Below, one piece after another: positions 9,669 through 18,683 of a DNA stretch of 64,000 nt (its first letter is position 1; every line of letters begins with the position of its first letter). The translations under genes and the position numbers were made by a program. Source of the DNA: Poseidonibacter lekithochrous (GTDB taxonomy: Bacteria > Campylobacterota > Campylobacteria > Campylobacterales > Arcobacteraceae); contig NZ_CP054052.1 of the NCBI RefSeq assembly GCF_013283835.1, positions 248,001 to 312,000 of the forward strand, in the 5' to 3' direction. A model generated the notes under the pieces. That model saw only the letters and a program-made list of their open reading frames with translations. It searched no databases and had not been told where the DNA came from.

Positions 9669-9820
9669 AAAAGTATTACTTTAATTATTAATCATTAAAA
9701 CTAAATACAAAAATATTGAAATAAGTGAGTTTTTATCAATTTGAAGATAATATTTTATTGTTATTAAAAAATAATTTTATGTAATCTTTTTAGTAACAAT
9801 AATTATAATTAGGATGAAAA

Positions 9821-10366
9821 ATGTATAAACATTTACTTACTTTACTTGGGAGTCTTGCAATTATGACTCTACTTACAGGATGTGGTCAACCAGATAGACC
9901 TGCTTTAGTTCCTGTTGATGATTTAACTAACAAAACTGTTGTTATTAAGCCTGTTATTCCATATGGAAAAGATTCGATTATTCAAGCATCAATTAGAAAA
10001 GAGTGTATGATTCAATCTCAATTAGCTGAATTTGTAAAAGAATATTCTGTAAAAGAAGATGTGAATGTTGTTCTTGATACTAAGGCAAATAAAAATAGTG
10101 AGTATTTTTTAGATTTAGAAATTGTAGGTGCGGTTAGTAAGGGTAATGCTTTTTTAGGACATAATAAAAGTACTAGAGTAAAAGGTGTGTTATATAAAGA
10201 AGGAAATAAAATTGCTTCATTTAGTGGATTTAGACATTCAAGTGGCGGATTTGGTGCAGGATTTAAAGGTTCTTGTTCTGTATTAGGAAGAACAGTTGAT
10301 GCACTTGGTGAAGATATTTCAGTTTGGTTAAAAAAACCAACTATGAATGATTATATAGGGCAGTAA
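9821..10366 (+). CDS. Predicted lipoprotein, 181 aa
   Basis: A lipoprotein signal peptide ends in the lipobox LTGC at about residues 18-21, so the mature protein should be acylated and membrane anchored. The rest is a soluble domain with strand-rich pattern (NVVLDTKANK, YFLDLEIVGAVSKGNAFLG) and a glycine-rich segment SSGGFGAGFKGSCSVLG. The layout resembles small secretion- or envelope-associated lipoproteins with a DUF4410-like fold, but I cannot assign a family. It lies upstream of the pigment cluster, separated by 190 bases from the next gene, and may or may not belong to it. Confidence 0.7.
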   Translation: MYKHLLTLLGSLAIMTLLTGCGQPDRPALVPVDDLTNKTVVIKPVIPYGKDSIIQASIRKECMIQSQLAEFVKEYSVKEDVNVVLDTKANKNSEYFLDLEIVGAVSKGNAFLGHNKSTRVKGVLYKEGNKIASFSGFRHSSGGFGAGFKGSCSVLGRTVDALGEDISVWLKKPTMNDYIGQ

Positions 10367-10558
10367 TATTTTTAAATTATATTTGAATAATTAAAATTTG
10401 TAAAAATATATATTTTACATACAAATTATACTAAAAGTAATAAATAATTAAGTAAAATATTGATTATTTACATATAAAGAAAAAAAAGAAAATTTAATTT
10501 TAAAGATATATAATTTCTTTTTAGTTATTATTATTTAATTATAACTCTTGGAGGAAAC

Positions 10559-10957
10559 ATGAATAAATTTGTTAAGTACGGTGTAGCAGCACTATTAGGA
10601 CTATTTGTATTAACTGGTTGTACTACATTAGCTATTCAAAATGTAGAAAAAGCACCTGTTATTAGTGAAAAGAAGCTATCAGCAACACAAGTAAAAAATA
10701 TCATTAAAAAATCAGGTGAAAAAATTGGATGGAGATTCAAAGAAATTGCTCCTGGTAAAATGATGGGTATTATTAATGTTAGAAATAAACATACTGCAGC
10801 TATAGATATTAAATATGATAAAAACTCATATTCTATTAACTATAAGAAAAGTACTAATTTAAAATATAATGCGGAAAATCAAACAATTCATAAAGCATAC
10901 AATAGTTGGATTACTAACTTAAAAAATGCAATTGATTTTGAATTATCATTAATCTAA
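10559..10957 (+). CDS. Predicted lipoprotein at the head of the DAR block
   Basis: 132 residues with a lipoprotein signal and lipobox LTGC (about 18-21), followed by a small basic domain (KSGEKIGWRFKEIAPGKMMGIINVRNKHTAAIDIKYD). A strong RBS (TTGGAGG, 10548-10554) precedes the ATG. The stop is 4 bases before the darA-like start, so the two are almost certainly co-transcribed. This makes it the first gene of the plus-strand DAR block. I do not recognise a function; an envelope role in pigment placement is inference from location. Confidence 0.72.
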   Translation: MNKFVKYGVAALLGLFVLTGCTTLAIQNVEKAPVISEKKLSATQVKNIIKKSGEKIGWRFKEIAPGKMMGIINVRNKHTAAIDIKYDKNSYSINYKKSTNLKYNAENQTIHKAYNSWITNLKNAIDFELSLI

Positions 10958-10961
10958 AAAT

Positions 10962-11909
10962 TTGAAAAAAGTACTTATTGTAAGTTACTCTCAAACAGGT
11001 CAACTTAGTGAAGTTACATCTTCATTAAGTGCACCTTTGAGATGTAAAGAAATTGAAATACATCATAAAATAATTAAACCAAAAAAAGAATATCCTTTCC
11101 CTTGGAGCTTTTTTGAGTTTATGGATTGTTTTCCAGAGTCTGTTTATTTAGACCCGTGTGAAATCGAAGAAATTGAAGATTCTAATGATTACGATTTAGT
11201 AATTATCTCTTATCAAGTGTGGTTTTTATCACCTTCTATTCCTATTACTTCATTTTTAAAATCAAAGTTTGCAAAAGAAAAATTAAAAGATAAACCTGTA
11301 ATAACTGTTATTGCCTGTAGAAATATGTGGGTTATGGCACAAGAAAAAATGAAAAGTTTATTATCTGATATAAATGCAAAACTTATTGATAATATTGTTT
11401 TAATTGATCAAGGAAGTTCCCTTGCTACATTTATTACAACGCCTAGATGGATGTTAACTGGTAGAAGAAATGCATTTTGGAAAATATTTCCAAAAGCTGG
11501 AGTTGATGAAAAAGAGATTAAAAATGCTTCAAGATTTGGTTTTGCTATAAAAGAGGCTTTGGAAAATAATTTGGAAAAAGAACAAAGAAGTATTTGTTCT
11601 GGACTAAAAGCTGCTAATGTTGATGAAAAATTGATTAAAAGTGAACAAATTGGTACTAAGAGTTTTATGATTTGGGGAAAACTAATTAGAAAGATTGGTA
11701 AAGCAGGGGAATTAAAAAGAAGGCCTTTTATTGCTTTATATACAGTTTTTCTAATTTTAATAATTATGACAGTAGTACCAATTAATATGATTGTTCAAAC
11801 AATTATAAGAAAAATAAGTAAAGAAAAAATATTAAAACAAAAAGCATTTTATGAAATGCCATCAGGTAATGATGATTTTAGGATGAAGGATTTTGCTAAG
11901 AATGAATAA
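10962..11909 (+). CDS. darA: DarA-like dialkylresorcinol condensing enzyme
   Basis: 315 residues. The N-terminus VLIVSYSQTGQLSEV looks like a flavodoxin-type fold start and matches proteins annotated as dialkylresorcinol condensing enzyme. One hydrophobic helix near residues 265-290 (ALYTVFLILIIMTVVPINMI) suggests membrane attachment. In known DAR pathways DarA acts with the ketosynthase DarB to condense and cyclise a beta-ketoacyl thioester with an alpha,beta-unsaturated one, giving the ring that is later aromatised. The start is TTG 4 bases after the lipoprotein gene; no in-frame ATG near the conserved N-terminus is available. It overlaps the darB-like gene by 8 bases. Direct adjacency to a DarB homologue makes the assignment firm. 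Confidence 0.85.
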   Translation: MKKVLIVSYSQTGQLSEVTSSLSAPLRCKEIEIHHKIIKPKKEYPFPWSFFEFMDCFPESVYLDPCEIEEIEDSNDYDLVIISYQVWFLSPSIPITSFLKSKFAKEKLKDKPVITVIACRNMWVMAQEKMKSLLSDINAKLIDNIVLIDQGSSLATFITTPRWMLTGRRNAFWKIFPKAGVDEKEIKNASRFGFAIKEALENNLEKEQRSICSGLKAANVDEKLIKSEQIGTKSFMIWGKLIRKIGKAGELKRRPFIALYTVFLILIIMTVVPINMIVQTIIRKISKEKILKQKAFYEMPSGNDDFRMKDFAKNE

Positions 11910-13041
11910 TGTGTATATAAATAATGTTCAAAAGTATATGCCAAATGAACCAGTTTTTAATGATGATATTGAAGATTATTTAGGTTGTATAGGTGGTAAA
12001 AAATCAAAAGCTAGAAAAATTGTTTTAAGAAGCAATGGTATAAAAAGAAGATTTTATGTTTTAGAAAAAGGAACACAAAAGGCACTTTATTCAAATGCAA
12101 GACTTACTGCAAATGCAATTAGAAAACTAGAAAATGATAACTTTAAATTGGATGATTTAGAGTGTTTATCATGTGGAACAACATCTCCTGATCAACTTAT
12201 GCCAAATCATGCTTTAATGGTTCATGGGGAACTAAAATTAGATGAAATTGAGGTACTAAGTGCTGCTGGTATTTGTTTAAGTGGTATTAATGCTTTAAAA
12301 TATGTTTATTATGCAGTGAAATGTGGTGAAATAAAATCTGGAGTATCAACTGGGTCTGAAACTGCATCTGCGATATTAAGTGCGAAAAATTTTGAAGAAG
12401 AATCAAAAAATCTTCAAGACTTAGAGCAAAATCCACAAGTAGCCTTTGAAAAAGATTTCTTAAGATGGATGTTATCAGATGGTGCAGGAGCTATGCTTCT
12501 TCAAGATAAGCCAAATGAGCATAAAGACTCATTGAAAATTGAATGGATTGATGCTTTATCTTATGCGGGTGAAATGCCAGTTTGTATGTATAGTGGTGGA
12601 GAAGTTGATAAGAACTCTTTCTCTGGGTGGAGAAACTATACTCAAGATCAAGTTATGGAAAAATCTTTATTGAGTGTATCTCAAGATGTGAAACTATTAA
12701 ATGAAAATATTGTTGAATATACTGTAGTAAAACCTCTTAGAAAAATACTTAAAAAAAGAGATATTAAAGTGGAAGATGTTGATTACTTCTTGCCTCATTA
12801 TTCATCTGAATTTTTCAAAGATAAATTATATGCTGGATTAAAAGAGGTTGGTTTTGAAATACCTTTTGAAAAATGGTTTACAAACTTAACACAATTTGGA
12901 AATACTGGTTCTGCATCTATTTATATTATTTTAGAAGAATTATTTAACTCAGGGAAACTAAAAAAAGGTGAAAAACTACTTTGTTATGTTCCTGAAAGTG
13001 GAAGATTCTCAACTGCATTTATGTTATTAGAAGTAGTTTAA
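11902..13041 (+). CDS. darB: DarB-like beta-ketoacyl-ACP synthase III
   Basis: About 379 residues of the KASIII (FabH-like) thiolase fold. The Cys-His-Asn triad is readable: C125 in AAGICLSG, H299 in FLPHYSSEFF, N334 in QFGNTGSAS. DarB condenses the acyl precursors for the dialkylresorcinol head group. I chose ATG 11902 (MNNVYINN) rather than the TTG at 11893, because the AAGGA at 11886-11890 is well spaced only for the ATG. The start overlaps the darA-like stop. The next gene begins at the last base of this stop codon, so the block is translationally coupled. Confidence 0.88.
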   Translation: MNNVYINNVQKYMPNEPVFNDDIEDYLGCIGGKKSKARKIVLRSNGIKRRFYVLEKGTQKALYSNARLTANAIRKLENDNFKLDDLECLSCGTTSPDQLMPNHALMVHGELKLDEIEVLSAAGICLSGINALKYVYYAVKCGEIKSGVSTGSETASAILSAKNFEEESKNLQDLEQNPQVAFEKDFLRWMLSDGAGAMLLQDKPNEHKDSLKIEWIDALSYAGEMPVCMYSGGEVDKNSFSGWRNYTQDQVMEKSLLSVSQDVKLLNENIVEYTVVKPLRKILKKRDIKVEDVDYFLPHYSSEFFKDKLYAGLKEVGFEIPFEKWFTNLTQFGNTGSASIYIILEELFNSGKLKKGEKLLCYVPESGRFSTAFMLLEVV

Positions 13042-13442
13042 TGAAAGAAATAGAAGTTCCAAAAGAAGAAAATAAAACCTTAGATGGTATGCAAAAAGTA
13101 ATGTATACAAAAGACTCTCAAGGAGATTTTATTACAGAGAACTATGGAAGTAATATAGAAGAATTTGCAACTAAAACAGCTGTAGATGAATATGAACTTT
13201 TAAAAGAAGAAGCTCTTTTAGATATGTCAAAAGGGATTTCTTCTCCTATTTGTTTTTTTATGTATGAAAATAGAATGGATTTGCCAACACTAGCTAGTAT
13301 GGTAGGTATGTTTGCATTTAGAGTAAAAAGACATCTTAAAATGAAACATTTCAAAAAATTAAATGAAAAACTTTTACAAAAATATGCAGATACTTTTAAT
13401 ATTAGTATTGATGAATTAAGGAATTTTAAATATGGAAAATAA
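13041..13442 (+). CDS. Small HTH-like protein between darB and BtrH-like gene
   Basis: 133 residues. The C-terminal half (about 78-128) reads like a Cro/C1-type helix-turn-helix: LPTLASMVGMFAFRVKRHLK followed by KLNEKLLQKYADTFNISIDELRNF. The latter matches the usual HTH ending in which helices 4-5 carry an F-I-x-x-x-E-L pattern. The N-terminal half is acidic and unfamiliar. It overlaps the previous gene by one base and the next by 11, so it belongs to the DAR block. A small protein in this position has been seen next to BtrH-like genes in flexirubin-type clusters, from memory. It may act as a regulator or as a partner of the BtrH-like protein. Confidence 0.68.
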   Translation: MKEIEVPKEENKTLDGMQKVMYTKDSQGDFITENYGSNIEEFATKTAVDEYELLKEEALLDMSKGISSPICFFMYENRMDLPTLASMVGMFAFRVKRHLKMKHFKKLNEKLLQKYADTFNISIDELRNFKYGK

Positions 13443-14421
13443 CTTTAAACACTCTCAATTTGCACACTGTGAAAGTGGAGTAATTTCTACATTAATTTCA
13501 TCTTATGGGCTAAAACTATCAGAACCTATGGCTTTTGGTATTACTAGCACTTTATCTTTTGTTTTTATTCCTTTAGTAAAAATAAATGGAATGCCTTTAA
13601 TTGCTTATAGAGATTTACCTAAAAATATTGTAAAAAAAATATCAAAAGTTCTAAATATTAAAATGAATAAAAAAGTTTATTCAAATAAAGAAGAAGCAAA
13701 TGAGGAATTAACATCTTTAGTAAATGATGGAAATCTTGTGGGGCTTCAAACTTCTGTATTTTATCTTCCATATTTTCCAAAAGATATGAGATTTCATTTT
13801 AATGCACATAATTTACTAGTTTATGGAAAAGAGAATAATGATTATCTTATCTCTGATCCAGTATTTGAAGAAGAAGTAAAATGTAATGAAAATGAATTAA
13901 ACAAAGCTAGATTTGCAAAAGGTGCTTTTGCACCTAAAGGTTTTATTTATTATCCGGATGAAATTCCAAAAGATATTGATTTTTCTTCTATTATAAAAAA
14001 AGCTATAAAGAAAAATGCAAAATCAATGCTTACTCCTTTTCCATTTGCAGGTGTAAAAGGAATGAATAAATTAGCAAAGAAAATCTCTACATTAAAAAGA
14101 GATAATAATGATAGGTTTTTAAAAAACTATTTAACTCATATTGTTAGAATGCAAGAAGAAATAGGAACAGGTGGTGGGGGATTTAGATTTCTTTATGCTG
14201 CTTTTCTAAGTGAATCAAAACAGTATAATTTAGATGAAAAGATTTTAGATGAAGCTTCAGCTTTATTAATAAAATCTGGAAATACTTTAAGAGAGTTTGC
14301 TCTTTTATGTGTAACAGCTAGTAAAAACTTAGATAAGTTTGATGCTAAGGTAATTGCCAAAAAATTAGAAGAAGCTTCTTCTTATGAAAAAGAAGCTTTT
14401 ACTTTATTAAAAAAAATATAG
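13432..14421 (+). CDS. BtrH N-terminal domain protein, putative acyltransferase
   Basis: 329 residues. The first 35 residues (QFAHCESGVISTLISSYGLKLSEPMAFGI) match the start of the BtrH N-terminal domain, with the conserved His-Cys pair and SE/FG motifs. The C-terminal part resembles the DUF4872 extension. In butirosin synthesis BtrH transfers an acyl chain from an ACP to an amine or hydroxyl acceptor. Members occur in APE and flexirubin-type clusters. A plausible role here is ester bond formation between the polyene acyl-ACP and the resorcinol hydroxyl. That role is inference. It ends one base from the stop region of the convergent operon. Confidence 0.78.
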   Translation: MENNFKHSQFAHCESGVISTLISSYGLKLSEPMAFGITSTLSFVFIPLVKINGMPLIAYRDLPKNIVKKISKVLNIKMNKKVYSNKEEANEELTSLVNDGNLVGLQTSVFYLPYFPKDMRFHFNAHNLLVYGKENNDYLISDPVFEEEVKCNENELNKARFAKGAFAPKGFIYYPDEIPKDIDFSSIIKKAIKKNAKSMLTPFPFAGVKGMNKLAKKISTLKRDNNDRFLKNYLTHIVRMQEEIGTGGGGFRFLYAAFLSESKQYNLDEKILDEASALLIKSGNTLREFALLCVTASKNLDKFDAKVIAKKLEEASSYEKEAFTLLKKI

Positions 14422-14449
14422 GCTATTTAGTTAACTTTACTAAATAACC
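14410..14449. terminator. Hairpin at the convergent end of the two pigment operons
   Basis: GGCTATTTAGT (14421-14431) and ACTAAATAACC (14439-14449) form an almost perfect stem. On the minus strand it is followed by TATATTTTTTTT, a good U-tract, so it should end the 14-gene minus-strand operon. The stem includes the final codons and stop of that operon. On the plus strand the U-tract is weaker. Confidence 0.65.
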
Positions 14450-15244
14450 CTTATTATTCTTATCCAGTGATAAATAAACAAAACTTTTTTTGTCACTATC
14501 TAACATAGAAATAATGTTCACACTTCCATGTATATTATCATGAGAAAGAATCAAGTTTTCATTTATTTCTAATTCCTTTATTTGTTTTGTAGCATATTGA
14601 TTTAATGATATTAATTCAAAGTCAATATTTAAAAGTAATTCTTTTAGCTCTTTAAGATTTGAGAATTGAGTAAATTCTTTTATCTCTGCAAGGGAATTTT
14701 CTTTTTCTTTATTTATATAAATCCAAGAACTAATATCTTTTGATGGGTTTTCATTTACATTAGATACATACTTATTAAAATCATCTATTTCACTAATAGA
14801 CTCATCTACATTACCAATTAATAAATCATCTATTTCGTTTAGTTCTAAATCAAATAAAGCAAGTTCTAGTGTTTTTTCAAAAGATAAATCATGTGAAGTT
14901 AACACCATATTTTTACCATTTGATTTAAGGGCTTGAGATACGTAAAAACTTACATTGTTACTATTTATATTTAGAAAATCAAATGGCATAACAATACTAT
15001 CTTGACTAACTTGTTCTAATACAGTCTTTACACTTGTAATTGAACCATATTCACTTGCAACATAAATTCCCATGTTTTTGCTAATATTTTTTTCATTCAT
15101 ACATCTTAAAGCACCTAAAATTGCTAAGATATTAAACTTACTAGACCTTCGTAAATTTATTTTTGATATCTCTTTTAGAGCACTTTTATATGTTTTAATA
15201 CTTTGGTTTTCATTGTTTAATGTGTAGGTTTTATGAATATACAT
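14423..15244 (-). CDS. Ketosynthase-like protein without catalytic residues (CLF-type partner 1)
   Basis: 273 residues, shorter than a full ketosynthase (about 400). It resembles the beta-ketoacyl synthase N-terminal-like family: there is an LRRSSKFNILAILGALRCM helix and a GIYVASEYGSITSV strand-turn that matches the KS fold, but no Cys nucleophile or active-site histidines at the expected places. In E. coli APE synthesis such proteins act as chain-length-factor-like partners of an active KS. It follows the active KS (15246-16397) by one base in the same operon, so the two likely form a heterodimer. It is the last gene of the operon. Confidence 0.72.
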   Translation of the reverse strand: MYIHKTYTLNNENQSIKTYKSALKEISKINLRRSSKFNILAILGALRCMNEKNISKNMGIYVASEYGSITSVKTVLEQVSQDSIVMPFDFLNINSNNVSFYVSQALKSNGKNMVLTSHDLSFEKTLELALFDLELNEIDDLLIGNVDESISEIDDFNKYVSNVNENPSKDISSWIYINKEKENSLAEIKEFTQFSNLKELKELLLNIDFELISLNQYATKQIKELEINENLILSHDNIHGSVNIISMLDSDKKSFVYLSLDKNNKGYLVKLTK

Positions 15245-15245
15245 T

Positions 15246-16397
15246 TTAACTCTTATTACTTAATATAATTGAACTATTATTTCCACCAAATGCTACAAAA
15301 TTAAATAAAATAGTTGCTTTATTTATATTAGTTTTGTGCTCCTTTAAAGGAATAAATTTTATTTCTTCTTCGGCTTTTTCAAATCCTAAAGTTGCAGGTA
15401 AAAAATCTTTTTCAATACAGTAAAGTAAAAATGCAATTTCATTTGTACCACATGCACCTAGGGTATGACCTAAATAAGGTTTTAGTGCTGTTACTTCTGT
15501 ATTTGTTTCATAAGTATTAAATAAAGTATTTATAGCTTTAGCTTCAGAAGAGTTATTATTTTCACTTCCTGTTGCATGTGCTTTTATTAAATCAATATCA
15601 TTTAATGTTAAATTAGCACTTGTTATTGAATCATTCATGCAATTAAAAATTGGTTCACCACTTGGATTACTTGTTGTTTCTGAATAATTATCACAAATAT
15701 TTGAAGATGAAATATATTTAAAATCACTGTCTTTATTTTTTTTTGAATCTAAAACAAGAGCAGAACATCCTTCTCCTAGAATAATTCCATCACTTTTTTC
15801 ATCAAAAGGTCTATAAACTTTATTTTGAGATAAAAGCATAAGAGAAGAAAAACCATTAAAAGTACTTTTATTAAATAACTCTATTCCAATTACTATAGCT
15901 TTTTTGATTTTCCCATGTTTAATTAGTTTTGATGCATAGGCTAAAGCATTTGTACTTGAAGTACATGCTGTTGAGAAGATATTAGATTTATATTTACTTT
16001 GTAAATACTCCTCTATAAATGTACCAATATGACCATATCCAATATGTGATAACTCATCTGTATGTTTTTCTTCATGAAATTCTTTATTTATTTGTTCATC
16101 AACAGAAATTCCCATAGATGTTGAACCTATAAATATATGTAATTCTTCTTTCTCATTTGAATTTATTTTAGCATCAATAAGAGCATCATCAATTACTTTT
16201 TTTAAAATGTCAAAAAATTTGTTTTTTTGGCAAGAGTAAGATTCTTCAATTTCATAAAAAGCTTTATCTTTAAATTTATTTTCTAAAAAAGATAAATAGT
16301 TATTTTGATTTAAACTATTAACTTTTTGAGTAATACTTTCTTTATTATTACCCAAGTTACAATGTAGGGATTTACCTATAATATAAGTTTCTTTCAA
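15246..16397 (-). CDS. Beta-ketoacyl-ACP synthase (FabF-like), pigment ketosynthase 1
   Basis: 383 residues with a complete KAS I/II Cys-His-His triad: C145 in STACTSSTN, H274 in KAHATGSEN and H311 in YLGHTLGACG. It catalyses decarboxylative condensation of malonyl-ACP with the growing acyl chain. It is placed between the ACP gene (2 bases upstream) and the CLF-type partner. A GGNNSS C-terminal motif is also typical. It is co-transcribed with the starter lyase and ligase, so it is likely the polyene elongating enzyme or one of two with different chain length ranges. Confidence 0.9.
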   Translation of the reverse strand: MKETYIIGKSLHCNLGNNKESITQKVNSLNQNNYLSFLENKFKDKAFYEIEESYSCQKNKFFDILKKVIDDALIDAKINSNEKEELHIFIGSTSMGISVDEQINKEFHEEKHTDELSHIGYGHIGTFIEEYLQSKYKSNIFSTACTSSTNALAYASKLIKHGKIKKAIVIGIELFNKSTFNGFSSLMLLSQNKVYRPFDEKSDGIILGEGCSALVLDSKKNKDSDFKYISSSNICDNYSETTSNPSGEPIFNCMNDSITSANLTLNDIDLIKAHATGSENNNSSEAKAINTLFNTYETNTEVTALKPYLGHTLGACGTNEIAFLLYCIEKDFLPATLGFEKAEEEIKFIPLKEHKTNINKATILFNFVAFGGNNSSIILSNKS

Positions 16398-16399
16398 AT

Positions 16400-16666
16400 T
16401 TATTCCGGTTGAATATAGTCAGCTAAAGTATTAATAGAAACCATAATCTTTCTAAGTTTTTTACTATCATTAGCTTCTATTCCATACTCTTTTTGTAAAG
16501 CCATTGATATTTGTAAAGCATCCATAGAGTCAAGCTCTAATGCGCACTCTTCACTAAATAAAATATCATCATCATTTATATCTGATGCCTCTATATCCTT
16601 ATCACATTCTTCAATTATAAGCTCTTTTAACTCTTTTTTGAAGTTATCATCTTTTGAACCAATCAT
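16400..16666 (-). CDS. Acyl carrier protein 1 of the pigment cluster
   Basis: 88 residues, acidic, helical. The phosphopantetheine site is S47 in LELDSMDAL. It carries the growing polyene as thioester. It follows the ABC permease with a 4-base overlap (ATGA-like) and precedes the ketosynthase, an order usual in type II PKS operons. No phosphopantetheinyl transferase gene is visible, so the cell's general enzyme must modify it. Confidence 0.88.
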   Translation of the reverse strand: MIGSKDDNFKKELKELIIEECDKDIEASDINDDDILFSEECALELDSMDALQISMALQKEYGIEANDSKKLRKIMVSINTLADYIQPE

Positions 16667-17823
16667 TTACTACCTTTTTTTATTAATAATATATAAGAAA
16701 TAATGAAGCATATTATAGCAAAAAGAGTTAATTTAAAAATATACTCTTTTATATCTACAAAAGTTCCACCTTTTACAAAAATTTCTAAGAAACTATCTAA
16801 TGCCCAAGACATTGGAGAGAGTTCTGAAATCTCTTGCATACTTTGTGGCATTATGAACTTAGGCACCATAATTCCACCAAGGGCTGCTAGAATAATATTT
16901 GATATTCCACCTATTGTTGTAGCATCTTCACTTTTATTAGCTATGTTTGCAATAACTAAGGCAAAAGATATTGCACTTAATGAAACAACTGAAGCTAATA
17001 AAAATATAAGAGCAATATTCCCTTTAATTTGTAAACTATCTGCTCCTAAAATAGGCATTAAATAAATACCAATAAGAATCATAAATAGAACTTGAAACAA
17101 GTTAATTACATAATAAGGAACAATTTTTCCTAGTAAAATTGGCATCATTGATACATTAATGCTTTTTATTCTATTTAATGTTCCAAAGTTCTTTTCATTT
17201 ATAAATGTATTTGATATTGGAATTAGAATAAAAAACATAGAAAATATAAGCCAAGCAGGTACACTTTGTTGTACAGAAGTTATATTAAAACTATTCTCTT
17301 TTGATATATAATGATGTTTAATACTTTTATTAAAATCTTTTGTTTCTTGGGTATTTACATCAAGTTGGATTAATAAATTTTTGATTAGTTGTTTACTAAT
17401 ATTTGAGCTAATAAGGCTTTTTAAAAGATTAATATTTTGAATAGACATATCAGATGTTGAAAAAACATCAACATTTATATCTTTGTTTTTTTGTATGTCT
17501 TTTAAATATGAACTTGGTATTTCTATTAAAAAACTATAATTTTGTGAATATAAAATATCTTTTTTATTTTGTGTTGATTTAGAAAACTTAACATTAAAAT
17601 AGTTATTATCTTGAAGTTTATCTAATAAATCTTTTATATCTTTAGACTCTTTTTCTGATGTTAAAAGTACATCAAATTTTACATCAATACTATTTGAATA
17701 TGTGTTTTTTAAAGCTAATGACATAATAATGATAAAAACACTAGGCATTACAAATAAAACAAGTAAAGCATGTAGATTTCTAAAGATTAATAAGAACTCT
17801 TTTTTTAGTATATATTTAAACAT
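16663..17823 (-). CDS. ABC-2 type transporter permease
   Basis: 386 residues with the ABC-2 layout. An N-terminal transmembrane helix (about 20-40) is followed by a large extracytoplasmic domain (about 45-185) and five to six C-terminal helices (from PAWLIFSMFFILIPISNTF to FAIICFIISYILL). The conserved LSPMSWALDSFLEIF segment before the last helix is typical. It pairs with the ATPase immediately upstream, whose start it abuts. Together they should export or flip a hydrophobic product. Its position inside the operon suggests a pigment or lipid precursor as cargo. That is inference. Confidence 0.9.
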   Translation of the reverse strand: MFKYILKKEFLLIFRNLHALLVLFVMPSVFIIIMSLALKNTYSNSIDVKFDVLLTSEKESKDIKDLLDKLQDNNYFNVKFSKSTQNKKDILYSQNYSFLIEIPSSYLKDIQKNKDINVDVFSTSDMSIQNINLLKSLISSNISKQLIKNLLIQLDVNTQETKDFNKSIKHHYISKENSFNITSVQQSVPAWLIFSMFFILIPISNTFINEKNFGTLNRIKSINVSMMPILLGKIVPYYVINLFQVLFMILIGIYLMPILGADSLQIKGNIALIFLLASVVSLSAISFALVIANIANKSEDATTIGGISNIILAALGGIMVPKFIMPQSMQEISELSPMSWALDSFLEIFVKGGTFVDIKEYIFKLTLFAIICFIISYILLIKKGSK

Positions 17824-18683
17824 TAATCTCTTAAATCCTGTTTTGTGATTTTTAAAAACATCTCTTCTAAACTTTTGTTTCCATACTCTATATTAAGTAT
17901 TTGTTTATTCTCTTTTTTTAGTTTTGTACAAAGCTCTAGGAAATCATCATAACTATCTTGAGTATTTATTTTAAACTCTTCATCTTTTGTAAAAATTGTA
18001 ACTACAGAGTTTTCATTTAAAAGATTTACTTTAGAATCTTTTTTGATAATATGACCTCTATCCAAAATAGCTATTTCATCACATAAGTATTCTATTTCAT
18101 CCATATAATGTGAAGTGTAAATAATAGTAGTTTTTTTATTGATATTAATTTCTTTGATTATATCAAGAATATATTTTCTAGATTGGGGATCAATTCCTAC
18201 TGTTGGTTCATCTAAATATAAAATCTTTGGCTCATTTAATAAACCAATTGCAATATTTAGTCTTCTTTTTAAACCACCTGAAAAAGTTTTTGCTTGTTTA
18301 TTTCTATATTTTTCTAAAGCAGTCATTTTTATACAAGAGTTTATTACTTCTTGCATTTTATTTGTTTTGATTTTATATAAAGCAGCAAAAAATTCTAAAT
18401 TCTCATAAGCCGTTAAATCTGGATAAAAAGCATAAGATTGAGGTACGTAACTGCTAATACTTTGAATGTACTTTTTATTTTTTTCATAAGTTTTTCCAAA
18501 AACTTCTATATTTCCTGAATCTTTTTTTTCTAGATAATTTAAAATAGAAACTAAAGTTGTTTTTCCTGCACCATTTGGTCCTAATAGCCCAAATATTTCC
18601 CCTTCTTTTATATGTAAGTTTAGATTTTCTAATACAGCATATTTATCATAGTTTTTATTTAGAGATTTTATTTTAATTGCCAT
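17823..18683 (-). CDS. ABC transporter ATP-binding protein
   Basis: 286 residues. It has Walker A GPNGAGKTT (about 34-42), Q-loop VPQSYAFYPDLTA, signature FSGGLKRRLNIA, Walker B ILYLDEPTVGIDP and the switch histidine in YTSHYMDEIE. This is the DrrA/NodI-like class that energises ABC-2 permeases. It shares one base with the permease gene downstream and one with the AMP ligase gene upstream, showing tight coupling. Confidence 0.95.
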   Translation of the reverse strand: MAIKIKSLNKNYDKYAVLENLNLHIKEGEIFGLLGPNGAGKTTLVSILNYLEKKDSGNIEVFGKTYEKNKKYIQSISSYVPQSYAFYPDLTAYENLEFFAALYKIKTNKMQEVINSCIKMTALEKYRNKQAKTFSGGLKRRLNIAIGLLNEPKILYLDEPTVGIDPQSRKYILDIIKEININKKTTIIYTSHYMDEIEYLCDEIAILDRGHIIKKDSKVNLLNENSVVTIFTKDEEFKINTQDSYDDFLELCTKLKKENKQILNIEYGNKSLEEMFLKITKQDLRD

